From Entomortierella parvispora (lineage: Eukaryota > Mortierellomycota > Mortierellomycetes > Mortierellales > Mortierellaceae): a stretch of 64,000 nucleotides of DNA. Positions 1 through 9,193 of this stretch are shown piece after piece. Below the pieces are notes generated by a model. That model made no database searches, had not been told where the DNA came from, and saw nothing but the letters and a program-made list of their open reading frames with translations. Within the stretch, counting starts at the first letter, position 1; the number at the start of each line of letters is the position of its first letter. A program made the position numbers and the translations under genes. The stretch spans positions 868,001 to 932,000 of the forward strand of contig OY752152.1 in assembly GCA_963573315.1 (NCBI GenBank), in the 5' to 3' direction.

Positions 1-519
1 AAGAAGGGGGCTCAGGTTGAGGAGCTGATGCAAGGACTTGAACTTCGTTCGGAGAGTACGATTGACAGCAAGGAGACAATGCAACAACAGAAGGACAAGG
101 TCAAGACTCGTGGAACTGCTGATGCTATGGCCGAAAATACGGCCGCCAAGGAGTCTGCAAAAGAGAGCGACATCACCTCGCAGGTCGACCACCAACCAAC
201 CTTCAAATTGGACAAAAAAGCATTGAAGGTGTTCTCGACCTTGTTTTATCAACCCTCGGAGTCCTCACAGCCAGGAGAGATCCCTTGGAACGATTTTTTG
301 CATGCCATGCGGGAGACTGGATTCACAGCGGCAAAGATGTACGGATCTGTGTGGCACTTCACTCCTGTCAAATTCAATTTGGGAAGGAGCATTCAATTCC
401 ACGAGCCACATCCCACCAACAAGATCCCTTTCAATACTGCGAGGCGCTTTGGAAGGCGGTTGTTCAGGAACTATGGGTGGAGAGGCGATATGTTTGTTCC
501 CGAGGATCCAAAGGTGTAG
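1..519 (+). CDS. 3' end of a gene with a HicA-like C-terminal domain (5' end outside window)
   Basis: The reading frame is open from base 1, so this is the last part of a longer gene; the first ATG inside the window (28) need not be the start. The first ~60 visible residues are charged and low-complexity, probably helical. The C-terminal ~85 residues hold a compact domain: W-x-D-F then an AM/TGF motif, a G-S-x-W-H-F strand, an I-x-F-H-x-PHP motif and a closing RRL-x-R-x-YGW segment. I know this arrangement from a family of fungal proteins whose end resembles the small dsRBD-like HicA fold (GS-x-x-x-F plus a late conserved His). HicA proteins in bacteria bind RNA; in fungi this domain is a C-terminal module of unknown role. 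The HicA assignment is by motif pattern only. It is the nearest gene to the large inverted repeat. Confidence 0.6.
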   Translation, partial: KKGAQVEELMQGLELRSESTIDSKETMQQQKDKVKTRGTADAMAENTAAKESAKESDITSQVDHQPTFKLDKKALKVFSTLFYQPSESSQPGEIPWNDFLHAMRETGFTAAKMYGSVWHFTPVKFNLGRSIQFHEPHPTNKIPFNTARRFGRRLFRNYGWRGDMFVPEDPKV

Positions 520-1392
520 TTTTTTGAAAAGTCAACAAGACTATAGAATATATAACTATGAAATTTGTGCCGATCAGTTCTTTGTTCTTTGGGTTTGGCA
601 AGAAAGTGATCCAAGGCTCCGAAACGACACTGGTTTGGCCTAGAGGATGGTTGATGATTAGAAATAATCTGTCGGTTGAATCCAGGGCCCTGACCAAGTC
701 TAGCGTCATTGAATACGGAGAGTGGTCGTGATGGGTACAGGAATATGTGTTGGTTAAAGAGACAGACCAGGTTTGCGAGGGATAGATTCAAGCGGGGAAG
801 CGGGGACAGGTGGATCAAGAACAAATGACGCGACAGAAACTTTGTTTCCGCGCCAGTTTTTGTGCCACTGGCTGATGGAGAACAACACCCCTCTTCCCCC
901 CTGTTCTCATTATCCCATACCACGGCCCATGGTTTTTCCATCTTCATTATTCCACCCTTCCCTTCTCTTTATTTACGGCATCCAGCCTTCCAGGCGTCCC
1001 TCTTTCCGAGGATGCCGTTGACACATTGCCGTTATTCGCAAGAATGACATATAACGATGGCTATGGGCCCATGCAAGTCCTACCCAACTTAGCGTGTTTC
1101 AAACAGACGGATGACAGCCCGCCCCGCCTTGTCGATATTGTCGCCTCACAGTTATCAGGAGGCTTATTCAAGTTATGACTGTCCGAAATCACCTAGTGGC
1201 CGCCAAAATTGCTCAGTATTTTGACGGTCAGCCGGTGCCACCAACATTGTCGACACCATGTGCGGACGAAATCATCTTGTTGAATACCAATAACTAGATC
1301 CACAAGCAACACTTTTGGGCGGCAGGGGGGATCGACCTTCATCATATGAAGCCAGGATGGTGCCTTTTTTTTTCTTCTGTTTGCATGTCATT
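520..1392. other. Intergenic region between the partial gene and the inverted repeat
   Basis: I see no credible gene here. Open frames on both strands are short, lack recognisable domains and contain homopolymer-rich stretches. The first ~150 bases after 519 are probably the 3' untranslated region of the partial gene. Confidence 0.5.
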
Positions 1393-1642
1393 TGGGCCAG
1401 GCAAAATAAAAGATTGTTTTGTTTAATCACCATTTATTAAAAGATACCGAGCTATTGGGCTATGGCTACGATGGCTTGTGGTCTTGTCGTTTGGTACCAT
1501 TCCGGGGGGAGGGGGACCTATCTCTAAGCACGCTCTTGCCAAGGAGAAGAGGGAGAAAAAGAGAAAAAGAAAAAAAAGGCAAACTTACCGTCCTGAATCC
1601 CGAGTCTTGAGTCCTGACGCCGACAGTGGCCCTAGAAAGAAA

Positions 1643-1813
1643 AGAAAGAACATCTTTTATTTAATAAAAACACCTATAGACGCCCTCCTGATCCTGATCC
1701 TGATCCCGATCTTGACCTATTAAGAGAGAAAAGCAAAAGAAAGGTCAGAAACACAGAACATCTTTTATTTAATAAAAACAACTATGACGCCCTCCTGATC
1801 CTGATCTATTAAG
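1643..1813. repeat. Direct repeat of ~60-110 bases inside the left arm (mirrored in the right arm)
   Basis: A unit beginning GAACATCTTTTATTTAATAA and running into CCTCCTGATCCTGATC occurs twice in tandem in the left arm (starting near 1650 and 1757) and, in reverse orientation, twice in the right arm (around 3535-3700). The CTGATC hexamer is itself repeated and varies in number between copies. The near-palindrome TTTTATTTAATAAAA lies in every copy. So the element has internal repetition on top of the inverted arms. Confidence 0.7.
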
Positions 1814-2347
1814 ACCAAAGACAAAGAAGAGAGTAAGGAGGTCAGCCTTGACTTTTTGATCATAAAAGACAGAGTGAAAGAGACTTGAGAAAAACTGGGT
1901 GGAAGGCAAGAGTGTGAGAAAGCGAGAAAAAAGTAAAGAAAAAGTCAGTGAGAGTAGATGTTCAACAACGACGAAGCGAAGATGTGTGTTGGAAGAGGGT
2001 CTTCTGCTGTGGTCGAGAGAGCAGCGTGCAAGGAAGAAAGGGTGGTGGATGAGAATGGTGGTGGAAGAGGGGAGTGAAGGGGTGAGGAGAAGAGAAGAGA
2101 AAAAGCAGAAAAGCAGAGAAGAGAGTGTCTTTTCTGCCAAGACCGCAAAGTGCTCAGCAGCAGGAAGGCGGGAACATCGCATGGACTTCGCTATTCAGTT
2201 GATACGGACTGAATGGAGCCGGGAAGGGAGATAGGGAGATAGGAAAGGAAAGGAAAGGAAACGAAAGGAAAGGAAAGGAAAAGAAAGGAAAAAAAACAAA
2301 CTGTTTGATCATTGGGAAGATAGACAGACAGACAGACAGACAGACAG

Positions 2348-3002
2348 CCAGGAGGAAGACAGACAGCAGGAGGGTCATCGTGTCATGCCGAAAATGACGA
2401 TGCTCCGACTCGCCTGTGTCTCTCTCTTTGATCATTCATGCAAATGTCCCGCCTTTGTCAGTCCGATCTTTCTTTCCTCGTGGCAGCGAGGGCAGCGGAC
2501 ATGGTGATGGAGGCGACAATAGATACGATGCAGACGCTGCATTCTTCTGTAAGCAGGTATCGGTATGGAGGCCGGAAGAAGGATGCGTCTAGGTAGAGAA
2601 GAAGGAGAGAGTGGAAAAGAAAACGACCATAACCTTTCAAATGGTTCTCTTCTCTGTCTGCCCTTCCTTCTGTTCTTTGGTGATGAGGATGGCTATGACA
2701 ATATTGGTATAGACATCTTCCTTTGTGTCTCCTCTCCTCTATGATTCCCTCATCGATATGAAAGTCGAAAGAGGGATCGACAGAGAGAGAATCCATTTGG
2801 AGAGAAGGAAAGAAAAAAAATGATCATAGCGAAGGTCCTTCCTCTCTCCATCTCTCTCTTTCTATCCTTATTCCTTCAACTCTCTTTGTGAGGACGATGA
2901 CACTTCCACTGCTGCCCCTCTCTCTTCCTCTTCCTCCTCGGCGATCCCTTCATTGCCACTGTTTGAAGGTGGACAGAAAGGAGAGACAGAGGCATTTTCT
3001 CT
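2348..3002. other. Unique spacer of the inverted repeat
   Basis: About 655 bases between the arms. The longest frame (2458-2796, minus) encodes 112 residues with no domain I recognise and is probably not a gene. The spacer is not palindromic, which argues against a simple assembly fold-back. Confidence 0.6.
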
Positions 3003-3945
3003 CTGTCTGTCTGTCTATCTTCCTAATGATCAAACAGTTTGTTTTTTTCCTTTCTTTTCCTTGCCTTTCCTTGCCTTTCCTTTCTTTTCCTTTCCTTTCC
3101 TATCTCCCTATCTCCCTTCCCGGCTCCATTCAGTCCGTATCAACTGAATAGCGAAGTCCATGCGATGTTCCCGCCTTCCTGCTGCTGAGCACTTTGCGGT
3201 CTTGGCAGAAAAGACACTCTCTTCTCTGCTTTTCTGCTTTTTCTCTTCTCTTCTCCTCACCCCTTCACTCCCCTCTTCCACCACCATCCTCATCCACCAC
3301 CCTTTCTTCCTTGCACGCTGCTCTCTCGACCACAGCAGAAGACCCTCTTCCAACACACATCTTCGCTTCGTCGTTGTTGAACATCTACTCTCACTGACTT
3401 TTTCTTTACTTTTTTCTCGCTTTCTCACACTCTTGCCTTCCACCCAGTTTTTCTCAAGTCTCTTTCACTCTGTCTTTTATGATCAAAAAGTCAAGGCTGA
3501 CCTCCTTACTCTCTTCTTTGTCTTTGGTCTTAATAGATCAGGATCAGGAGGGCGTCATAGTTGTTTTTATTAAATAAAAGATGTTCTGTGTTTCTGACCT
3601 TTCTTTTGCTTTTCTCTCTTAATAGGTCAAGATCAGGATCAGGATCAGGATCAGGAGGGCGTCTATAGGTGTTTTTATTAAATAAAAGATGTTCTTTCTT
3701 TTTTTCTAGGGCCGCGGCCGGGGTCAGGACTCGGGATTCAGGACGGTAAGTTTTCCCTTCTTTCTTTTTCACTTCATTTCTTCTTCTCCTTCTTCTCCTT
3801 GGCAAGAGCGTGCTTAGAGATAGGTCCCCCCCCCGGAATGGTACCAAACGACAAGACCACAAGTCATCGCAGTCATAGCCCAGTAGCCCAGTATCTTTTA
3901 TTAAATGATGATCAAACAAAACCCTACTCTACTTGGCCTGGCCCA

Positions 3946-4789
3946 GACATAAAAATACAAAAGAGGCATAGTGTCTCTCTTCAGTGGGTCGCGCGCCACA
4001 GGTCTTCAGTCTTCGCGCTATAGCATGAGGACACAAGATCATGGCGGTGTAGAACGGCTTGCACAAAGGAACGACTCGAGCACGAACTTAATTCTGTGTT
4101 ACAATCAAACGGGGAGACGCGACTTGCATCTCGCATGGATGTCACGCCGTTCCAATGGGTTCTTGCTGTGTTTGGCGCGTTGGCCATTCAAGAAGGACGA
4201 GACGGAGAAATCTGTACGAGACATCTCAGGAACTTCAGATCAGAAGAACAAAACAGCTCTTTTGTTAACCCTTAAGTTACATTCGGTTCTGGGTTTGGTC
4301 GCCACGACGTTTGCAAACAAGGTAGTAGTCCCCTCTGGCCGCCGCCTTTGAAGTGCCGGGGACCCATCTTTTGACTCGAGTGTAGATGGCTGGGCGGACG
4401 GAATGTTTCTAGCAGCAACATGTCATATCTTTTTTCAATGTCGCCTGAAAAGCGTGGATTACCTCTCTAAAGGGCTCACCCCAAGTGGACAACTGAAGCA
4501 AAGAGCTCGACAATCCCGTCGTTGCTCCTGCTATCGTCATTTTATCGTATTCTCGGCCATCTCTCACAAGCACTATCTCTGAACAGATTCTTTTTTCTTG
4601 TCAAAGGTCCTTCGACAATGTGGGGTTTATTATACGGGCCGGGCGAGTTGTTTAATCATCTGTATCAGACAGCCCTTCGTTATACAATCTCACTCGTTAG
4701 AGCATGATAGTAAGATTGTCATTGACAAAAGAAATAGTTGGGAACAGCTCTTGTAATTTTTTAATAATAATAAATACGGGATCCTCTTT
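3946..4789. other. Intergenic region right of the inverted repeat
   Basis: No supported gene. Overlapping short frames on both strands (3971-4351 plus, 3981-4187 minus) lack recognisable domains. The last ~50 bases before 4790 are AT-rich and probably belong to the 3' end of the aminoacylase transcript. Confidence 0.45.
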
Positions 4790-6614
4790 TTACTTGATCA
4801 GAGTGGCCTGGACCTCTGCGGCGGTGACATTGGAGAGGCGGGTAATCAAGGTATCATAAAAGTCAATGCCCTCCAAAAAGATGTCCTCGTGCATGCGCTC
4901 GTCATGGTCGTGCAACAACAAGGGGGTGTTCTTCAGGTACGAGACACCCAAGGCAGGGATGCCGACCTCACGCAAGAAGCGAGAATCCGTGGCGGCGGGG
5001 AAGATCTCGGTCTCATAATCGACACCCATGCCCTTGCAGGACTCGCTGAAGACTGTCCACCAGATGTTGGACTCATCGATGGCCGTCAACGTGTTGTCGA
5101 AATGTCCGTTGACGAACTCCATCTTGACACCGGGCTCGGACGAAACAAAGGACTCGAGCTTGGCCTGGAACTCTTTCATGTCAAAGAAGGGACTGACACG
5201 GATATCAAATCCGCAAGTGGCCTCCATGGGGATCACATTGTACTGGATACCACTCTAAACCACACAAACAAAAGAACAGGTCAGGTCCAGACTTAAATCA
5301 CATCCATTCCTTATAATCCGTTCAATTGCAATAAAATGGCTGTAATTCTTACCTGCAAGAAGGTCAGGTTGATAGTGGTGACATCGCCCAAGGTATAACG
5401 CTGTCCGTTGTGGTTCAGCCCAATCTCAAGTAGCTTTTCCTGTTCTGAGCGGAGGGCCATAAACTTCTCAATCACCTTCAACAGCTTTGTAGGAGCGGTG
5501 TCCTTGATAAATTGAGATCCGTGACCAGTAGGGCCAGTAGCGGTGATCTTGATCCACCAAGGCATACGCTCGCCATAAAAGACCTTCAATGCTGGCTTGG
5601 GCGAAGCAATGCCCTCGTCCAAGGCAAACGCCACGTTCAACTTCTTGAATTCTTCACGATGGACGAGCAACTTCATTCCATCTCCGCCTCCGAGCTCCTC
5701 GTCTAAGAAAATCGGAGGGAAAGGTTAGTCCGATGAGAATGTGACATTGCATTAGGGTAAGGGGGAAAGGATGGTCCATGATTGGCGAGAGAAGGCAAAA
5801 GAAGGCGGAGGGCTGGGATCCGATAGGGTGCGCCATGGTGGTATCCATGCACGAAGAAGGAAGGTGGATCTGCGGGATAGCTTCCCAAAAGAGGAATAGT
5901 TTCCTCTTTTTTTCAGGCATCTCTCGTGTCAAACTAAAATAGGGCCAAAACCAACTCTGGACACAACATGAAAAGAAAAAACCTCTCATCATTGAACTTG
6001 CCTGGGACCCATGTCAGATGGATAGTGCGCAGAGGCTTCTTTCCTGCGGCGCGGTAACGGCGAAGGACCTCGAGGTAACTAGCCAGCGAAGTTCACACGA
6101 GAAAATAAGTTATCTCTTCCTCGAGTCGCTGAATCAGCAACGAGCTCGTTTTCTTCCTTCAAAAACGTACCTCATGCCGACACACTTCATGTCCTGAGAT
6201 CCGCGAGCGTAGATGAAGCCGTCGACCTTGTTGGCAGCGAATGCATCCTGGGTCCACTGATCCTCAAAGACTGGCACCACATCCGTGTGACTGTTGAGAA
6301 GAAGCGAAGGCAGACTGGGATCCTCGCCCTCGAAGGTCATGATAACTGTGGGCTTGCCCTTGACGCACTATTCGAGGATGATGAAGAGAGAGAAAGGTTA
6401 GACCCGAGCAGAGAGGGATGGACATAGGTTAGCCTGGCAATGGGTTCGAGATGGGTACCTCGACGGTGCTGTAGGGCATGCCAATCTCCTGGGCCTGGCG
6501 GATCAGGAACGCGGTGCTCCCAACATAGTCGGGGTTGGGCTGAACGGTTTTGATGCGGAGGTACTCGCGGAAGCGGGTGACGGCGGGGTGCTCTGTGGGG
6601 TCGTGATGGGTCAT
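4790..6614 (-). CDS. ACY1: Aminoacylase-1 (M20 family zinc metallopeptidase)
   Basis: Five exons: 6614-6459, 6367-6171, 6078-6002, 5702-5353, 5254-4790, giving 414 residues, the usual size for aminoacylase-1 (~408). The enzyme hydrolyses N-acyl (mainly N-acetyl) L-amino acids in the cytosol. M20 signatures are in order: the SHTDVVP zinc motif (His near residue 79), ARGSQDMK with the bridging Asp near 111, DEELGGGDGM with the catalytic/metal Glu pair near 145, then the lid/dimerisation domain, and a late zinc-binding His within the HDHDERMHE segment. Start: the ATG at 6614 gives the conserved N-terminus (HPAVTRFREYLRIKTVQP). The third intron (6001-5703) begins GC rather than GT (GCAAGT) and is needed to join VP to DEELGG in frame. 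It lies head-to-head with the acetyltransferase at 7203. Confidence 0.93.
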
Positions 6615-7202
6615 TGTGGTGGAGATGTGGATGTGGAAGACTAGTTGATGGGAAAAAAGAAGGAAAAGACGATGGCAGACAGGAAGAAAAAGGCGGAAGT
6701 ACCTACAAGGTTGGGTCACTCACAGTGCGCCGCGATTGTGCAATTGAGCCGTGGGAGACTTGTGTGTCCAATTCGATACATGTAGCGCGCAGCGTCGTCC
6801 CTTCTCTTTCCTGCACCGCCCGAGCACAGCTTGCACAACCGCAACACGGGCAATGGGGGACGAAGGAAACGAGAGTCGGAGAGAGAGGGATATGGATACT
6901 ACCCTCGACCTGACTGGCTGTGCCTTACACGGAGGAGAGTGTCTTTCCTTTGGCCTCTCCACTCTTCCTCATTCAGAACAGGCCTTCCTCTGACGATCGA
7001 CGCTGCCTACGGACTTTACAATAGGCAACAGGAGACACGCCCAAGAGCACCCCAAAGTCACTGAGGACACCCATGCCAACGTCCTTTCTTCCCCGGGAGA
7101 AAAAATAAAAAGGACGGCGTCGACTTTTTTTCATTTCACATCTTTGCCTGCGGCATCATCTCCATTTCGCTCCCATTGACCTACTTCTGGTTCACAAAAC
7201 AG
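6615..7202. promoter_or_regulatory. Shared divergent 5' region of ACY1 and the GNAT gene
   Basis: 588 bases separate the two divergent start codons. An AT-rich AAAAAATAAAAAGG stretch about 100 bases before the GNAT ATG could serve as a TATA-like element for that gene. No specific regulator site was recognised. Confidence 0.35.
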
Positions 7203-7754
7203 ATGCAGTCTACAGAGATTCGCTCTTTCAAAGCCGAGGACCAGCAGGCCATTCGTGAACTGGTTCTGGAGGGCCTAGCAGAGCGTTGGGGTGCAGAGTT
7301 CGATCCCTCCTACAACAAAGATCTAGACGATATTCATGCCTACTATATAGTACGCCACCGGGCTACCGTCGCCGTGCTTCTTCAAGAACAACAACAACAA
7401 CAACAGAACCACCCTGATGATCGTCGGATCATTGGCTGCGGTATATTGCTGCCCTTACCGTCAGAAGACGTTTATGGGACCTGGTGTGCCGAACCTCCTT
7501 CTTCCTTGGGTCCGAACGAAACAAAGTCATGTTGCCGGATGATGCGACTCTCTGTGGCAAAAGACTGCAGGGGTCAGGGCCATGCCAAAAGGATCATTCG
7601 TCATCTCATTGAACAAGCAAAGGAGCGACACTTTGAACGCATCCTAGTCGAGACCGAGACAGCTTGGATAAGCGCCGTCGGCATTTATCGTGCCATGGGA
7701 TTCCGGGTCATTGAAGACGGCGAAGAAAATGTTCACTACGAATTGGACTTGTAG
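7203..7754 (+). CDS. GNAT family N-acetyltransferase
   Basis: Single exon, 183 residues, starting at the first ATG (7203; the frame extends 5' but without another ATG). It opens with an IRSFKAEDQQAIRELV segment typical of the GNAT first strand and helix. The acetyl-CoA pyrophosphate-binding loop follows: MRLSVAKDCRGQGHAKRII fits R/Q-x-x-G-x-G/A. The end carries GIYRAMGF, the usual GNAT motif B. A poly-Gln run near residues 66-71 lies in a loop. The substrate cannot be told from sequence. It converges on the FMP52-like gene, with about 200 bases between, including a T-run near 7880. Confidence 0.85.
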   Translation: MQSTEIRSFKAEDQQAIRELVLEGLAERWGAEFDPSYNKDLDDIHAYYIVRHRATVAVLLQEQQQQQQNHPDDRRIIGCGILLPLPSEDVYGTWCAEPPSSLGPNETKSCCRMMRLSVAKDCRGQGHAKRIIRHLIEQAKERHFERILVETETAWISAVGIYRAMGFRVIEDGEENVHYELDL

Positions 7755-7954
7755 ATAGCGCTTCACTGCATGAACCAGACCTTAGCGGGGAGGGGTTTTC
7801 CCGCAATGTTGCTGGATGACATGCTCATGCATCCAATGGTCGCACCACATCTACAAAAAAAGGGTCTTTGATGCAAAGAGTTTTTTTTTTTTTTTTTTTG
7901 CTTGTGTGTTGAGAAAAAGTAAAAGTAAAGAACAAGAAAAAAAAAGGACTAGAA

Positions 7955-8734
7955 TTACAACTTGGACTGGTTGTTCTTGACGATATCATGCAAGTCTCCG
8001 TTGGTGTACCAAGCAGTTGTCGTCTTTGATGTTGGGTTAACCTCGACCCTCTTGGGCGTTACACCCTCGACTTCAGTGGTTGGACTCGTGCCGATCAAAC
8101 GCATGGCCTTGGCCACGGCCGCTACACTGATCGTCGTTGCCCTCTCCGAGAAGAACTCCATGACGGGCACCAACTTGTTCGCGGCCCACTCGCCCGACCC
8201 ATGTGAAGGACGGGGTTCCACGACCTTCAAGAACGCAGGGTGCAAAATCGTCACCCGTTCGAATCCAATCGCGCTCAGGGCCTCCTCGGTCTCGCCCTTG
8301 GACTTTGGGTACAAAAAGAACGACTTTGAGTTGGCTCCTGCTGATGAACAGTACAAGAAATGGACTTTGGACAGACCAGTCTCGGGATCCTTGGGCGCCT
8401 TCTCGTGAATGTACCGTGCAGAGTCCAAGACGTATTCCTGATCAATCTTCTTGAACGCGGCCGCGGACCCGGCGGCGGCGCGGGTGGTGGCGAGAGTGCA
8501 AAAGACGACTTGCGGAAGATCCGAGGAAGGGAAGGACGAGTTGACCTTCTCAAAGTCGACGTTTTGCTGTTCCAAGATCGCGGTGTTGGTGAAGGTGTCG
8601 TCCAAAGGCACAGGGCGGCGACCGAGAGCCAGGACGCGGGTAAAGGAGTTGGAGGCGAGGGCGTCGCGGACGACGCACTTTCCGACGGCGCCAGTGCCTC
8701 CGAGGATCAAGCAAGAGGCTGTTGGGATAGACAT
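7955..8734 (-). CDS. FMP52: FMP52/TIP30 (HTATIP2)-like NAD(P)-binding protein
   Basis: Intronless, 259 residues. The N-terminus LILGGTGAVGKCVVRDAL is an extended/atypical short-chain dehydrogenase Rossmann motif (GGTGAVG), followed by a basic residue pair after strand 2 (GRRPV) consistent with NADP(H). The HFLYCSSAGAN...FFLYPKSKGETE segment carries the Ser/Tyr-x-x-x-Lys catalytic pattern of the TIP30/CC3 and yeast Fmp52 group. Yeast Fmp52 is a mitochondrial outer-membrane protein; the reaction is unknown. Length fits the family (~230-260). Its 5' region faces the 3' end of the sterol reductase gene. Confidence 0.8.
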   Translation of the reverse strand: MSIPTASCLILGGTGAVGKCVVRDALASNSFTRVLALGRRPVPLDDTFTNTAILEQQNVDFEKVNSSFPSSDLPQVVFCTLATTRAAAGSAAAFKKIDQEYVLDSARYIHEKAPKDPETGLSKVHFLYCSSAGANSKSFFLYPKSKGETEEALSAIGFERVTILHPAFLKVVEPRPSHGSGEWAANKLVPVMEFFSERATTISVAAVAKAMRLIGTSPTTEVEGVTPKRVEVNPTSKTTTAWYTNGDLHDIVKNNQSKL

Positions 8735-9193
8735 TTGGATGGAGAGGAGAATATAAAGAAGGCTAGAGGATGAAGAGTGAAAAAAGTGAGAGGGGGGAAT
8801 GAAGGAATGAAGGAGATGGACTTTTGAGATTTGGAACCTTTTGTGTTATCGCAGAAAAGAACGGAAAAAAAAGTGATCGGTCGATTGCCACCAACCGGAT
8901 TACGAACACACACGCAATGATTCGTGCAATGGGGACAGTGCGCGTGCTCCTTTTTCTTTCTTCTCTGGCAGTAAGTCGTCTTCTTTCCTTCTTTGCCAAT
9001 GCACCCCCCTCCCTCTTCTCCTCTTCTTTCTCCCCCCTTGGTGTTGGACAAACAGATGAACAGAAAAACAATGATCAATAGTTTATTTTTGAAGAGAAGA
9101 TATTTGACAGATGGAAAGAACGCGGTGAAAAGAAAAGAAAAGAATCTTCTTTAGCACCTCAATTGGAAAAAGAGAGATCAACTCTAATCCCGT
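8735..9193. other. Intergenic region between FMP52-like and delta-7 sterol reductase genes
   Basis: No gene seen. Both neighbours are on the minus strand, so this holds the FMP52-like promoter (near 8735) and the sterol reductase 3' region (near 9193). Confidence 0.45.

Larger units (their letters stand above)
1393..3945. repeat. Large inverted repeat (palindromic element), arms ~0.95 kb, spacer ~0.65 kb
   Basis: The left arm (1393 to ~2347) reads as the reverse complement of the right arm (~3003 to 3945). The ends match: the left begins TGGGCCAGGC and the right ends GCCTGGCCCA. The inner ~450 bases of the arms are almost identical: the 137- and 111-codon frames read across them (1769-2182/3160-3573; 1899-2234/3108-3443) give the same peptide in both arms. 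The outer ~400 bases differ by several substitutions and small indels. The inner left arm is purine-rich on the + strand and the right arm pyrimidine-rich, ending in GGAAA and GACA microsatellites that differ in copy number between arms. I find no transposase and no clear target-site duplication (flanks GCATGTCATT and GACATAAAAA). It could be a foldback-type non-autonomous transposon or an inverted duplication. The open frames inside are by-products of the purine bias. Confidence 0.85.

Noticed and set aside
1769-2182. Open frames with hydrophobic or Arg/Lys-rich translations in both arms of the inverted repeat
   Set aside because: They are by-products of long purine/pyrimidine tracts, overlap in several frames and strands, and exist in two mirror copies.
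3941-3960. Target-site duplication at the ends of the inverted repeat
   Set aside because: The flanking bases (GCATGTCATT and GACATAAAAA) do not match over a convincing length.
6429-6458. Reading through the first ACY1 donor (adds PISNPLPG then stop)
   Set aside because: Splicing at 6458/6368 restores the conserved frame leading to the zinc-binding His; the read-through ends at once.
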